Numbered from the stretch's first letter, positions 26,575-33,899 are shown. The stretch: DNA of 64,000 nucleotides from SIG440 sp045648175 (GCA_045648175.1 JAZRNN010000030.1:15404-79403), one strand, 5' to 3'. Numbers and translations are program-made. Notes: a model not told the origin generated them from the sequence alone.

Positions 26575-27431
26575 CTTCTCGCCTCCCTTTGGTCAATAAC
26601 TATTGGAATTATACAAAGTGCAAAATATGCAACAAAAGTGCTTACTGTAAAAAACGATGGTTCAACAGCAGTCATTGACGGAAAATAACTAAAATACATT
26701 CCGCCCATTATACCACATACAAGAGTATATATTCCCAAAAAAACGATACATACCAAAGCTTTTGCATCACGCTTGTCAAAAACAAATATTGAAAAGGCTG
26801 TTCTTCTCAGTGTTCCATATCCACGGGATTTCATACTGTCCGCAGTTTCAATTGAATTTTCTAAAGTGCGACTTATCATTATTGACAAAACCCTGAGTCC
26901 GCCTTTTGCCTTTTTAATTATATTACCGCCTGTTATGCCACATCCTATTCCTTGTTGTGCATTTATCACATCTTTAAGCTGTGTTGAAAATTGCGGAACA
27001 AACCTAAGTGTCATCGAAATAACCAGAGAAATAGACGGAATGATTCGCCCAAACAGCCATAAGGTTTTGTCGCTTGTCATAATCTCAGTGCAACACGAGA
27101 ACCAGCAAACAACGCTTATAATCATCATTGAAGCGGCAATACCATATATAAATGCCTCTAAAGTCAGTGGGTTTCCGCTTGGCAAATATCCCAATATTGT
27201 GGCACCGTTGTGGTTTACCAACGGGTTTATAAACGCCATAGCAAGCATTACGGGCATCATATATGCAAAATTTTTCATACCCCTTCGGCGCTTAATACTT
27301 ATAAGATATACAACTCCGCTGAAAAGAGAGATACAAAGACATACCGGATGCATAAAAACGCACGAAAAGCCTATTACAAATATAAAATATATAAAATTTA
27401 CAAATGGATGATAGTTTTTAAATTCACTCAT
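26547..27431 (-). CDS. ECF transporter T component (EcfT-like)
   Basis: 294-residue membrane protein with four or five hydrophobic helices and the T-component coupling motifs: IMISRTLENSIETADSMKSRGYG contains the SR-rich coupling helix, with R-T-L-E and S-R-G-Y-G, that contacts the two ATPases. It precedes and overlaps the fused ATPase/S-component gene, so it is dedicated to that system, distinct from the general ecfT at 61.8-62.6 kb. It has its own promoter at 27469-27497. Confidence 0.88.
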   Translation of the reverse strand: MSEFKNYHPFVNFIYFIFVIGFSCVFMHPVCLCISLFSGVVYLISIKRRRGMKNFAYMMPVMLAMAFINPLVNHNGATILGYLPSGNPLTLEAFIYGIAASMMIISVVCWFSCCTEIMTSDKTLWLFGRIIPSISLVISMTLRFVPQFSTQLKDVINAQQGIGCGITGGNIIKKAKGGLRVLSIMISRTLENSIETADSMKSRGYGTLRRTAFSIFVFDKRDAKALVCIVFLGIYTLVCGIMGGMYFSYFPSMTAVEPSFFTVSTFVAYFALCIIPIVIDQREARRWKSLKSKI

Positions 27432-27468
27432 AAATCTGCCTTTCGTTAATCAATGTAAGATACTTTTT

Positions 27469-27497
27469 ATTTTAGTTTATATGAATAGTTTTGTCAA
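27469..27497 (-). promoter_or_regulatory. Sigma-A promoter of the fused ECF operon
   Basis: Minus-strand consensus TTGACA (27492-27497), 17-bp spacer, TAAAAT (27469-27474), about 37 bp before the EcfT ATG. The leader is too short for a vitamin riboswitch. Confidence 0.88.
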
Positions 27498-27511
27498 CAA
27501 AAAATGAACAT

Positions 27512-27560
27512 AAAAAAAGTGACCCTTGACTGCATCCATTTCTGCAACCAAGGGTCACTT
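27512..27560 (-). terminator. Terminator of the orphan small-RNA unit
   Basis: 12-bp stem AAGTGACCCTTG/CAAGGGTCACTT (27517-27528 with 27549-27560), an inner TGCA/TGCA helix, and a run of seven U on the minus strand. It is 15 bp ahead of the ECF operon promoter. Confidence 0.9.
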
Positions 27561-27858
27561 CTGTTCACTCTTTGTATCTAGCATCAATTGTTTACCTCAC
27601 TTTCCTAATCTGTTCTCCACATCTTTCGCAATCTTTTTAAACACATATTTTTAATCTTCCTCTAATGAGAACAACCTGATGTTTAAGATGTACTACCTCT
27701 ATAGAGAACGAGTCCTCAACTTTTCAAACAAAGGCTTTTAAATTTATATCTCTTTCTTTAATCTATATAAACCGTTTATACACCGTCGTGTTTGTTGCTG
27801 CCTTCATTTTCAAGTTTTGAAGCTTTACTTTTTCATTGGACTGTACCTTCCTTTCCTT
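27512..27858 (-). ncRNA. Orphan small-RNA transcription unit, family not recognised
   Basis: A ~345-nt unit bounded by its own promoter (27865-27893) and an intrinsic terminator (27512-27560). No ORF in it exceeds about 14 codons. Three tiny candidates are MKAATNTTVYKRFI, MCLKRLRKMWRTD (with GAGG 12 nt upstream) and MLDTKSEQK (GAGG 9 nt upstream). Two imperfect direct repeats of the form GTTCTC-WW-TAGAGG occur near 27702 and 27668. It does not resemble tmRNA, RNase P RNA, SRP RNA or a riboswitch I know. It could be a regulatory RNA, a set of very small peptides, or the remnant of a lost gene. Confidence 0.55.
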
Positions 27859-27864
27859 GATTTA

Positions 27865-27893
27865 AGTGTAGCACATTTAAACCCCTATTTCAA
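27865..27893 (-). promoter_or_regulatory. Sigma-A promoter of the orphan small-RNA unit
   Basis: Minus-strand TTGAAA (27888-27893), 17-bp spacer, extended TG-C-TACACT (27865-27870). Confidence 0.75.
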
Positions 27894-27967
27894 TTGACAA
27901 ATTATAAAAAGTGAAAACATCTTTTTTGTTCATATAGCAGAAATTGCGGAGTTTTATAAAATTTTTC

Positions 27968-27997
27968 TTTACAATACCTATTATATTATGGTATAAT
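27968..27997 (+). promoter_or_regulatory. Promoter-like sequence reading into a terminator
   Basis: TTTACA (27968-27973), 18-bp spacer, perfect TATAAT (27992-27997). The next element on the plus strand is the hairpin at 28018-28049, so any transcript would be only about 45 nt. No gene follows on this strand. Confidence 0.5.
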
Positions 27998-28017
27998 ATT
28001 TTTTGTTGGGCGTTTAA

Positions 28018-28049
28018 AAAGAACCTTGGCTAACCAGGGTTCTTTTTTT
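28018..28049. terminator. Terminator of the phosphoribosyltransferase gene, bidirectional
   Basis: 12-bp stem with one G-U pair (28018-28029 with 28034-28045), loop ctaa. Seven T follow on the plus strand and five on the minus strand; it lies 7 nt after the phosphoribosyltransferase stop. Confidence 0.88.
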
Positions 28050-28055
28050 GCTTTA

Positions 28056-28616
28056 TTATTTAATTATACTACCGTCCGCGTGAAATACAGGAAGCGGTTC
28101 AAGATAAGTAATATCTTCACGACCAATAGCGTCGCCTTCGGCAAGAACAGCCATTCTACCGACAACAATTCCGCCAACCTGATTAATAAGTTTTTCAAGT
28201 GCCGCCAATGACTCACCTGTGCTGATAACGTCATCAACAATCAAAACACGCTTGCCGTTCATCGCCTCTGCCTCTTCAGCACCCACGCAAAGAGTCTGCT
28301 TGTGGGCAGTAGTAATAGAATCCACTTCGGTGGTGATTACATCCTTCATATAAAGCTTTGGGCCCTTACGTGCAACGATATAATAGTTGTGACCTGCCTG
28401 ACGTGCCATTTCATAAAGAAGGGGAATTCCCTTTGACTCGGCAGTAATCATTACATCACATTCCGGTGCTTTTTTCAGAAGTTCACGTGCGCAGTTTACT
28501 GTAATTTCCACATCGCCAAACATAATAAATGCGCCAATATAAAAATCATCTGATACCTTGCAAAGAGGAAGTTCACGTTCTACTCCCGCAATTTCCATTT
28601 TGTAAAACTTTTCCAT
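28056..28616 (-). CDS. Purine phosphoribosyltransferase family protein
   Basis: 186 residues of type I PRTase with the PRPP-binding loop VLIVDDVISTGES at about 127-139 and an adenine-PRTase-like N-terminus. It probably converts a purine base to its nucleotide. The base (adenine, xanthine or hypoxanthine) cannot be fixed by eye, so no symbol is given; a separate hpt lies at 45.6-46.1 kb. It is 84 nt downstream of a purine permease gene on the same strand, a usual salvage pairing. Confidence 0.85.
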   Translation of the reverse strand: MEKFYKMEIAGVERELPLCKVSDDFYIGAFIMFGDVEITVNCARELLKKAPECDVMITAESKGIPLLYEMARQAGHNYYIVARKGPKLYMKDVITTEVDSITTAHKQTLCVGAEEAEAMNGKRVLIVDDVISTGESLAALEKLINQVGGIVVGRMAVLAEGDAIGREDITYLEPLPVFHADGSIIK

Positions 28617-28654
28617 TTATGTCACTACTCCTTTGAAATTATATACATAGTACA

Positions 28655-28691
28655 TCCCTCGCCTTGAAGACGAGGGACTTCTTGTCTTCAA
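28655..28691 (-). other. Two mutually exclusive hairpins in the permease-PRTase gap
   Basis: TCCCTCG/CGAGGGA (28655-28661 with 28671-28677) and TTGAAGAC/GTCTTCAA (28664-28671 with 28684-28691) cannot form together because they share bases. Neither is followed by a U-run. The first resembles right-end hairpins of IS200/IS605-type elements, the pair also resembles a switch. Confidence 0.4.
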
Positions 28692-28700
28692 TAATATATT

Positions 28701-30074
28701 TTATGCAAGACCCATAACTTTGAGTGCAACGTATATCGCAAACAGAATAACCGAAACCCACATAACACCACTGATTTCTTTAGCCTTGCCAGTAGCAAGC
28801 TTAAGAACAACCCAAGCAAGCATACCAAACATAATTCCGTTAGCAATCGAATATGTAAAGGGCATCATAATGATTGCAAGAAATCCGCCGATTGCATCAG
28901 CAATGTCACTGTCAAAGTCCATTTCCTTAACTGCCGAAAGCATCAGTAAGCCAACAAACAGCATCGCAGGTGCAGTCGCAAAACCTGGAATAGCAAGGAA
29001 TATTGGTGCAAGAGGAATAGCAATGAGGAACAGAACACCTGTTGTCAAAGCAGTAAGACCTGTTCTGCCGCCTGCCGAAACACCCGCACTTGACTCAACA
29101 TAACTGGTAACAGTTGAAGTGCCGAGACACGCACCTGCAACTGTACCGACAGCATCAGCCATCAAAGCACCGCTTGCCTTGGGGAGGTTTCCGTCCTTGT
29201 CAAGAAGATTACCCTTTTGAGCAACACCAATAAGAGTACCAACTGTATCAAAAATATCGGTATAAAGGAATGTAAACATAACGATTACAAAGCCTATAAA
29301 ATTGTCTTTGACAAAACCAAAGTCAAACTGGAAAAGAGCCGGAGCAGCAAAGTTTGCCTTTATAGCGTCCCATGAAAGCGAAGGAATCAGTGAATAAACA
29401 CCGTTTTCAACGTCTACAACATACCAACCGCAAAGTTCTGCAACAATACCAAGTACCCATGTTGCCAGGATGCCAAGCAGGATATCTCCCTTAACCTTGT
29501 AGTGATGCAGAATACCGATAATAACAAGACCGATAATTGCAAGAGAAACCTGCGGTGTGCCAAGACTACCAAGACCTACCAAGGTAGAATCGTTGTTAAC
29601 AACTACACCTGCATTGATAAGTGCAATGATTGCAATAAACAAACCAATACCTGCAGTAATGCCAAGTTTTAAGTTCTTGGGAATTTTATTAACTAAAGCT
29701 TCTCTGAACTTAAAAACTGAAAGAACCATAAAGATGATACCTTCAAACAGGATAGAGGTAAGTGCTACCTTATAAGAATAGCCCATTGTAAGACAAACCG
29801 TGTAGGTAAAAAATGCATTAAGACCCATACCTGAAGCCAATGCTACGGGATAGTTGGCAAAAAACGCCATACAAATAGTAGCAATCGCTGCAGACAAAGC
29901 TGTTGCCATAAATATAGCCGGTGCACCGGGGCCATCGGGGATAATTCCCAACATTCCGGGATTAACTGCAAGAATATACGCCATTGCAAGGAATGTTGTG
30001 ACACCTGCAATAATTTCGGTGCGGACATTTGTTCCGCGTTCTTTAAGTTTAAACAGTTTTTCTAATGTGTTCAT
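28701..30074 (-). CDS. NCS2-family purine permease (AzgA/PbuG type)
   Basis: 457 residues, about 12 hydrophobic segments. The family motif RTEIIAGVTTFLAMAYILAVNP is at the N-terminus and GMGLNAFFTYTV follows the third segment, as in the guanine/hypoxanthine and adenine permeases. It imports purine bases by proton symport. The start at 30074 (MNTLEKLFKL) has GAGGAG 8 nt upstream; the frame begins at a GTG three codons earlier. It is cotranscribed with the downstream PRTase. No purine riboswitch was found; the leader is about 35 nt. Confidence 0.92.
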   Translation of the reverse strand: MNTLEKLFKLKERGTNVRTEIIAGVTTFLAMAYILAVNPGMLGIIPDGPGAPAIFMATALSAAIATICMAFFANYPVALASGMGLNAFFTYTVCLTMGYSYKVALTSILFEGIIFMVLSVFKFREALVNKIPKNLKLGITAGIGLFIAIIALINAGVVVNNDSTLVGLGSLGTPQVSLAIIGLVIIGILHHYKVKGDILLGILATWVLGIVAELCGWYVVDVENGVYSLIPSLSWDAIKANFAAPALFQFDFGFVKDNFIGFVIVMFTFLYTDIFDTVGTLIGVAQKGNLLDKDGNLPKASGALMADAVGTVAGACLGTSTVTSYVESSAGVSAGGRTGLTALTTGVLFLIAIPLAPIFLAIPGFATAPAMLFVGLLMLSAVKEMDFDSDIADAIGGFLAIIMMPFTYSIANGIMFGMLAWVVLKLATGKAKEISGVMWVSVILFAIYVALKVMGLA

Positions 30075-30109
30075 ATAATTCACTCCTCAATAAAAAAATC
30101 ATCTTTTTT

Positions 30110-30138
30110 ATTTTATAATATTTTCGCTGACTTTTCAA
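30110..30138 (-). promoter_or_regulatory. Sigma-A promoter of the purine permease operon
   Basis: Minus-strand TTGAAA (30133-30138), 17-bp spacer, TAAAAT (30110-30115). Upstream, ACACTAT (30185-30191) and ATAGTGT (30226-30232) form a distant inverted repeat of unknown meaning. Confidence 0.78.
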
Positions 30139-30246
30139 TATCTTTACTAAATTTTCATTATTTTGGCGTTTTAAATAACAAAATACACTATCATTTGTCG
30201 ATTTTGTATATACCAAATACTTCATATAGTGTTTTACGCTTTAACG

Positions 30247-30274
30247 AAAAAAAGATGCGGATTTTATCCGCATC
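30247..30274 (-). terminator. Terminator of gdhA
   Basis: GATGCGGAT/ATCCGCATC, 9 bp (30254-30262 with 30266-30274), loop ttt, then seven U on the minus strand. Confidence 0.92.
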
Positions 30275-30291
30275 CTTTGTAAAAACTGTTT

Positions 30292-31635
30292 TTAGAAAAT
30301 ACCCTGAGCCATCATAGCATCTGCAACCTTCATAAAGCCTGCAATATTTGCACCTGCAACCAGGTCATAGCCAAGACCGTATTCTTCAGCCGCCTCCATT
30401 GAAACCTTATGAATGTTAATCATAATACCCTTAAGCTTTTCATCAACTTCCTCTTCTGTCCAGCTGTATCTCATAGAGTTTTGAGCCATCTCAAGTGATG
30501 AAACTGCTACACCGCCGGCATTAACAGCCTTTGAAGGACCAATAATAGCCTTTGCTTCTTTAAGATATTCCATAGCATCATCTGTTGTGGGCATATTTGC
30601 AACTTCGATATAATACTTTGTACCATTTGCCACAATCTTCTTTGCTTCTTCAAGATTAACTTCGTTCTGTGTTGCACAAGGCATACAAATGTCAACCTTA
30701 ACTTCCCAGGGCTTTTTGCCTGCAAAGAACTGACAACCAAACTTATCTGCATAATCCTGAGCACGGTCACGGCCTGAAGCTCTCATTTCAAGGAGATATG
30801 CAATCTTTTCTTTTGTTACAACACCGTCTGGATCATAAACATAGCCATCAGGGCCTGAAATTGTAACAACCTTACCGCCAAGGTCTGCAACCTTTTGGCA
30901 AACACCCCATGCAACATTACCAAAGCCTGAAACTGCAACTGTCTTGCCTTCGATTGTGTCGCCAAGATGCTTAAGAACTTCGTTTGCATAATATGTAGCA
31001 CCAAAACCTGTAGCTTCAGGTCTGATAAGCGAACCACCGTAAGATAAGCCCTTACCTGTAAGAACACCGTTCTCCCAGCACGCCTTAATTCTCTTGTACT
31101 GACCAAAGAGGTAACCAATTTCTCTGCCACCTACACCGATATCGCCTGCAGGAACGTCAACGTCGGGACCAATATGTCTGTATAGTTCTGTCATAAATGC
31201 CTGACAGAATCTCATAATCTCTGCATCGCTCTTGCCTCTGGGGTCGAAGTCACTACCACCCTTACCGCCGCCGATAGGAAGACCTGTAAGGCTGTTTTTG
31301 AAGGTCTGTTCAAAACCAAGAAACTTGATAATACCGATATATACAGAAGGATGGAAACGAAGACCGCCCTTGTAAGGACCAATTGCACCGTTAAACTGTA
31401 CACGATAGCCTGTGTTAACATGAACATTACCATTGTCATCTGTCCATGTAACACGGAATGTTATCTGTCTTTCAGGCTCAACCATTCTTTCAAGAAGAGC
31501 TGCCTTTTCATATTCCGGATGTTTTTCGATAACAGGTGCTATGCTTGAAAACACTTCAGTAACTGTCTGAATAAACTCAGGCTCGTTCTGATGTTTTTTC
31601 TTTACATCATCAATAACTCTTTCAACATATGTCAT
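30292..31635 (-). CDS. gdhA: NADP-type glutamate dehydrogenase
   Basis: 447 residues of the hexameric small-subunit GDH type. Conserved stretches: GGLRFHPSV, PIGGGKGGSDFDPRG containing the catalytic Lys region, PAGDIGVGGREIGY, and the dinucleotide-binding fold with VSGFGNVAWG. It interconverts 2-oxoglutarate plus ammonium and glutamate, linking carbon and nitrogen metabolism. Monocistronic, with an AGGGGG site 9 nt before the ATG and a strong terminator. NADP specificity is inferred from overall similarity. Confidence 0.96.
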   Translation of the reverse strand: MTYVERVIDDVKKKHQNEPEFIQTVTEVFSSIAPVIEKHPEYEKAALLERMVEPERQITFRVTWTDDNGNVHVNTGYRVQFNGAIGPYKGGLRFHPSVYIGIIKFLGFEQTFKNSLTGLPIGGGKGGSDFDPRGKSDAEIMRFCQAFMTELYRHIGPDVDVPAGDIGVGGREIGYLFGQYKRIKACWENGVLTGKGLSYGGSLIRPEATGFGATYYANEVLKHLGDTIEGKTVAVSGFGNVAWGVCQKVADLGGKVVTISGPDGYVYDPDGVVTKEKIAYLLEMRASGRDRAQDYADKFGCQFFAGKKPWEVKVDICMPCATQNEVNLEEAKKIVANGTKYYIEVANMPTTDDAMEYLKEAKAIIGPSKAVNAGGVAVSSLEMAQNSMRYSWTEEEVDEKLKGIMINIHKVSMEAAEEYGLGYDLVAGANIAGFMKVADAMMAQGIF

Positions 31636-31665
31636 AATATTTCCCCCTAAAAAAATAATGGTATA

Positions 31666-31694
31666 ATTTTAACACTTTTTGACACTTTTTGCAA
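31666..31694 (-). promoter_or_regulatory. Promoter of gdhA with overlapping repeats
   Basis: Minus-strand TTGCAA (31689-31694), 17-bp spacer, extended TG-T-TAAAAT (31666-31671). The spacer and flanks contain two direct copies of AAAAAGTGT, 10 bp apart, which could be an operator. Confidence 0.72.
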
Positions 31695-31778
31695 TAGTTC
31701 TACGAAAATTTTCTTTAATTCTATGCAAATTTTCCAACATTGTTTTATTCATACAATCTCTATATGTAAAATTTCACA

Positions 31779-31870
31779 ATTTTATGTCTGCCCGAGAGTA
31801 ATTATAGACATAATTCAAGGAAACTAATTGAATAGCGGAGTGCCAACTGCAATCCGCTCTTTTATTTTAT
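31779..31870 (+). ncRNA. Candidate three-hairpin small RNA
   Basis: Three adjacent stems on the plus strand: TTATGTCT/AGACATAA (31782-31789 with 31806-31813), ATTCAA/TTGAAT (31813-31818 with 31828-31833) and AGCGGA/TCCGCT with inner pairs (31834-31839 with 31853-31858), the last followed by CTTTTATTTTAT, as in an intrinsic terminator. A TAAAAT at 31767-31772 would start transcription just before the first stem, but no good -35 accompanies it. The 3' end touches the stop of the convergent Na/Pi cotransporter gene. No known family recognised. Confidence 0.4.
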
Positions 31871-33609
31871 ATAACGTATTTTGCCTCAAAATCAGCATAT
31901 TTTGCTTTGAAATCAGGGTCATCTGTTTTCATTGCACGAAGTGATTCGTGAAGATTTAGGTTTTCTGCTTCTGCATCAATTATACAGCCGGCAATGTTGG
32001 AGCAATGGTCGGATGTACGTTCAAGATTGGTAAGTATGTCTGACCATATAAAGCCTGTTTCGATACTGCAGGCACCCTGCTGTAATCTTTTTATGTGACC
32101 TGTACGCAGTTTTTTCTTCAAAACGTCGATAACCTGTTCAAGTGGTTCGACATTTCGTGCCGAACTGATATCGCTTTGGTCAAACGCCGCCAATGTATAA
32201 TCAAGAATTTCATCAATTGCATTTGAAAGATTATCAAGCTCTGCAACTGCCTCTGCTGAGAAGGTAATATCCTTTTCCTTTAATTCCTCACTTGCCTTGA
32301 CAAGACTTACAGCGTGGTCTGAAATACGTTCAAGGTCACCTATGATTTTAAGAAGTGTTGCAGCCTCTGCACTGTCACGGTCGCTTATCTGGTGGGCACT
32401 TAGCTTTACAAGATATGTGCCGATTATATCTTCATAATGGTCAGTCTGTTCTTCGGCATCTTTAATCTTTTTCGCCATATCAGGAGAATATTCTTTAAGG
32501 CAAACAAGACTGTCTTTAAGAGCAGCAATTGCACCCTTTGCCATATCTACTGAAAGCTCGCGGCATCTTTCTATGGCAATTGAAGGTGTTGCAAGAAGTC
32601 TTTCATCAAGCTCAGTAACTGTATCGGGTATTTTTGCCTCGGGCACAAGAATGTAAGCAATTTTTTCAAGTACGCCTGACATAGGCAGCAAAATCGTTGT
32701 GCAGACAACATTAAATACCGAGTGACATATCGCAATTCCCGCCTGATTGGTTGCCTGATTAAGAATATCAGGAGCAAACGCCGACTTTACAATGCTGAAC
32801 ACCGCAAGACATACTACTGTACCGATAACATTAAACGAAAGGTGAACAAGAGCAGCACGCTTTGCATTGCGGTTTGTACCGAATGACGAAAGAATTGCCG
32901 TAATACAAGTACCTATGTTCTGACCCATAATAATTGGGGTTGCCGCGCCGTAAGATACAAGACCCGTTGTTGCAAGAGCCTGCAAAATGCCCACCGATGC
33001 CGAACTTGACTGAATAATTGCAGTAAGAATAGCGCCGGCAAGAACACCCAAAATCGGGTTTTTAAACATCAGGAAAAGCTCTTTAAATCCTTCAACATCC
33101 TTAAGTCCCGCAACGGCTTCTGACATAATATCCATACCAAACATTAAAACCGCAAAACCAAGTAAAATAGCACCTGTATCTTTTTTCTTGCTGTCCTTTA
33201 AGAACATAAAGAAAATTATACCAATCAATGCAAGTACAGGAGTAAAAGACATAGGCTTTAAAAGCTGTACAAAAAGATTGTCACCATTTATGCCGCCAAG
33301 GCTGAGAATCCATGCTGTCACCGTTGTACCTATGTTGGCACCCATAATTACATTTATCGCCTGCTTAAGAGTCATAAGACCTGAGTTTACAAAACCAACT
33401 ACCATAACCGTGGTAGCCGATGAACTCTGGATTACCGCAGTGACACCAAGACCCGTAAGAAGTCCCGCAATTTTGCCTGTTGTCAGTCTGCTTAGTAAGG
33501 ACTGAAGACTGCCACCTGCACGTCTTTCAAGAGCCGAGCCCATAACGTCCATACCAAAGAGAAACAGACACAAGCCGCTGATTAATTCCAATACATTAAA
33601 AATATCCAT
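31867..33609 (-). CDS. Na/Pi cotransporter family protein with PhoU-like C-terminus
   Basis: 580 residues. The first ~320 form two inverted membrane repeats with the Na/Pi QSSSATTVM motif in the first (about 60) and QSSSASVGI in the second (about 200); the last ~220 are soluble helices of PhoU type (SADSMK-like EAATLLKIIGDLERISDHA and LERTSDHCSNIA). It imports phosphate with sodium. It stands alone, next to phoBR, with three Pho-box-like repeats upstream, so phosphate control is likely. The ATG has AGGAGG 10 nt upstream. Confidence 0.93.
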   Translation of the reverse strand: MDIFNVLELISGLCLFLFGMDVMGSALERRAGGSLQSLLSRLTTGKIAGLLTGLGVTAVIQSSSATTVMVVGFVNSGLMTLKQAINVIMGANIGTTVTAWILSLGGINGDNLFVQLLKPMSFTPVLALIGIIFFMFLKDSKKKDTGAILLGFAVLMFGMDIMSEAVAGLKDVEGFKELFLMFKNPILGVLAGAILTAIIQSSSASVGILQALATTGLVSYGAATPIIMGQNIGTCITAILSSFGTNRNAKRAALVHLSFNVIGTVVCLAVFSIVKSAFAPDILNQATNQAGIAICHSVFNVVCTTILLPMSGVLEKIAYILVPEAKIPDTVTELDERLLATPSIAIERCRELSVDMAKGAIAALKDSLVCLKEYSPDMAKKIKDAEEQTDHYEDIIGTYLVKLSAHQISDRDSAEAATLLKIIGDLERISDHAVSLVKASEELKEKDITFSAEAVAELDNLSNAIDEILDYTLAAFDQSDISSARNVEPLEQVIDVLKKKLRTGHIKRLQQGACSIETGFIWSDILTNLERTSDHCSNIAGCIIDAEAENLNLHESLRAMKTDDPDFKAKYADFEAKYVI

Positions 33610-33653
33610 CTACTCATCTTCCTCCTATTATATGATGTTACCTTTATTGAACG

Positions 33654-33683
33654 ATTATAATATAGCATAATCTAACAATTCAA
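33654..33683 (-). promoter_or_regulatory. Promoter of the Na/Pi cotransporter
   Basis: Minus-strand TTGAAT (33678-33683), 18-bp spacer, TATAAT (33654-33659). The -35 is imperfect, as expected for an activated promoter; the Pho-box-like repeats lie 22-49 bp beyond it. Confidence 0.65.
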
Positions 33684-33704
33684 CTCAAGTAATATTTCCA
33701 AGGA

Positions 33705-33732
33705 TTAACTCAAGGTTAACATAGACTTAACA
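33705..33732. promoter_or_regulatory. Pho-box-like triple direct repeat
   Basis: TTAACT, TTAACA and TTAACA start at 33705, 33716 and 33727, exactly one helical turn (11 bp) apart, as in Gram-positive PhoP boxes built of TTAACA-type repeats. It is upstream of the Na/Pi gene, and the PhoBR genes follow on the other side. The distance to the promoter (nearest edge near -58) is somewhat far for direct activation. Confidence 0.62.
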
Positions 33733-33733
33733 T

Positions 33734-33899
33734 AAACAAAGCGACTACGCCGTTCGCCGCAGGCGGCGGTCGGGTTAATAACACTTTGTTTGCCCACGTG
33801 CATTTCGGCAAAGCCGAAAATTTTGCACGGGCAATTCGATTTAAGTTTTTGTTTTATAGGAAATACAACATAAAAGTTGTAATTTCCTATAAAACAAAA
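33734..33899. repeat. Cluster of three large hairpins, possible miniature repeat element
   Basis: Three consecutive inverted repeats. First, AAACAAAG/CTTTGTTT (33734-33741 with 33784-33791) around a GC-rich core with CGCCGC and GCGGCG. Second, TTGCCC-GTGCA-TTTCGGC against GCCGAAA-TGCAC-GGGCAA (33790-33834). Third, a ~24-bp stem with one bulge built on TTTTGTTTTATAGGAAAT (33847-33899). Base composition of the first two differs sharply from the AT-rich surroundings. There is no ORF. A non-autonomous mobile repeat is the likeliest explanation. Confidence 0.55.

Noticed and set aside
24121..27431. ATP-driven drug exporter instead of an ECF importer
   Set aside because: The separate T component with coupling helix, tandem distinct ATPases and S-component-like membrane domain fit ECF importers, not exporter half-transporters.
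27432..27900. Cobalamin or other vitamin riboswitch for the ECF operon
   Set aside because: The ECF genes have their own promoter about 37 bp before the start, and the upstream RNA ends at a terminator with no B12-box or other known aptamer core.
30075..30246. Purine riboswitch in front of the purine permease operon
   Set aside because: The promoter is only about 35 nt upstream of the start, and the upstream ACACTAT/ATAGTGT inverted repeat lacks the conserved purine-aptamer loops.
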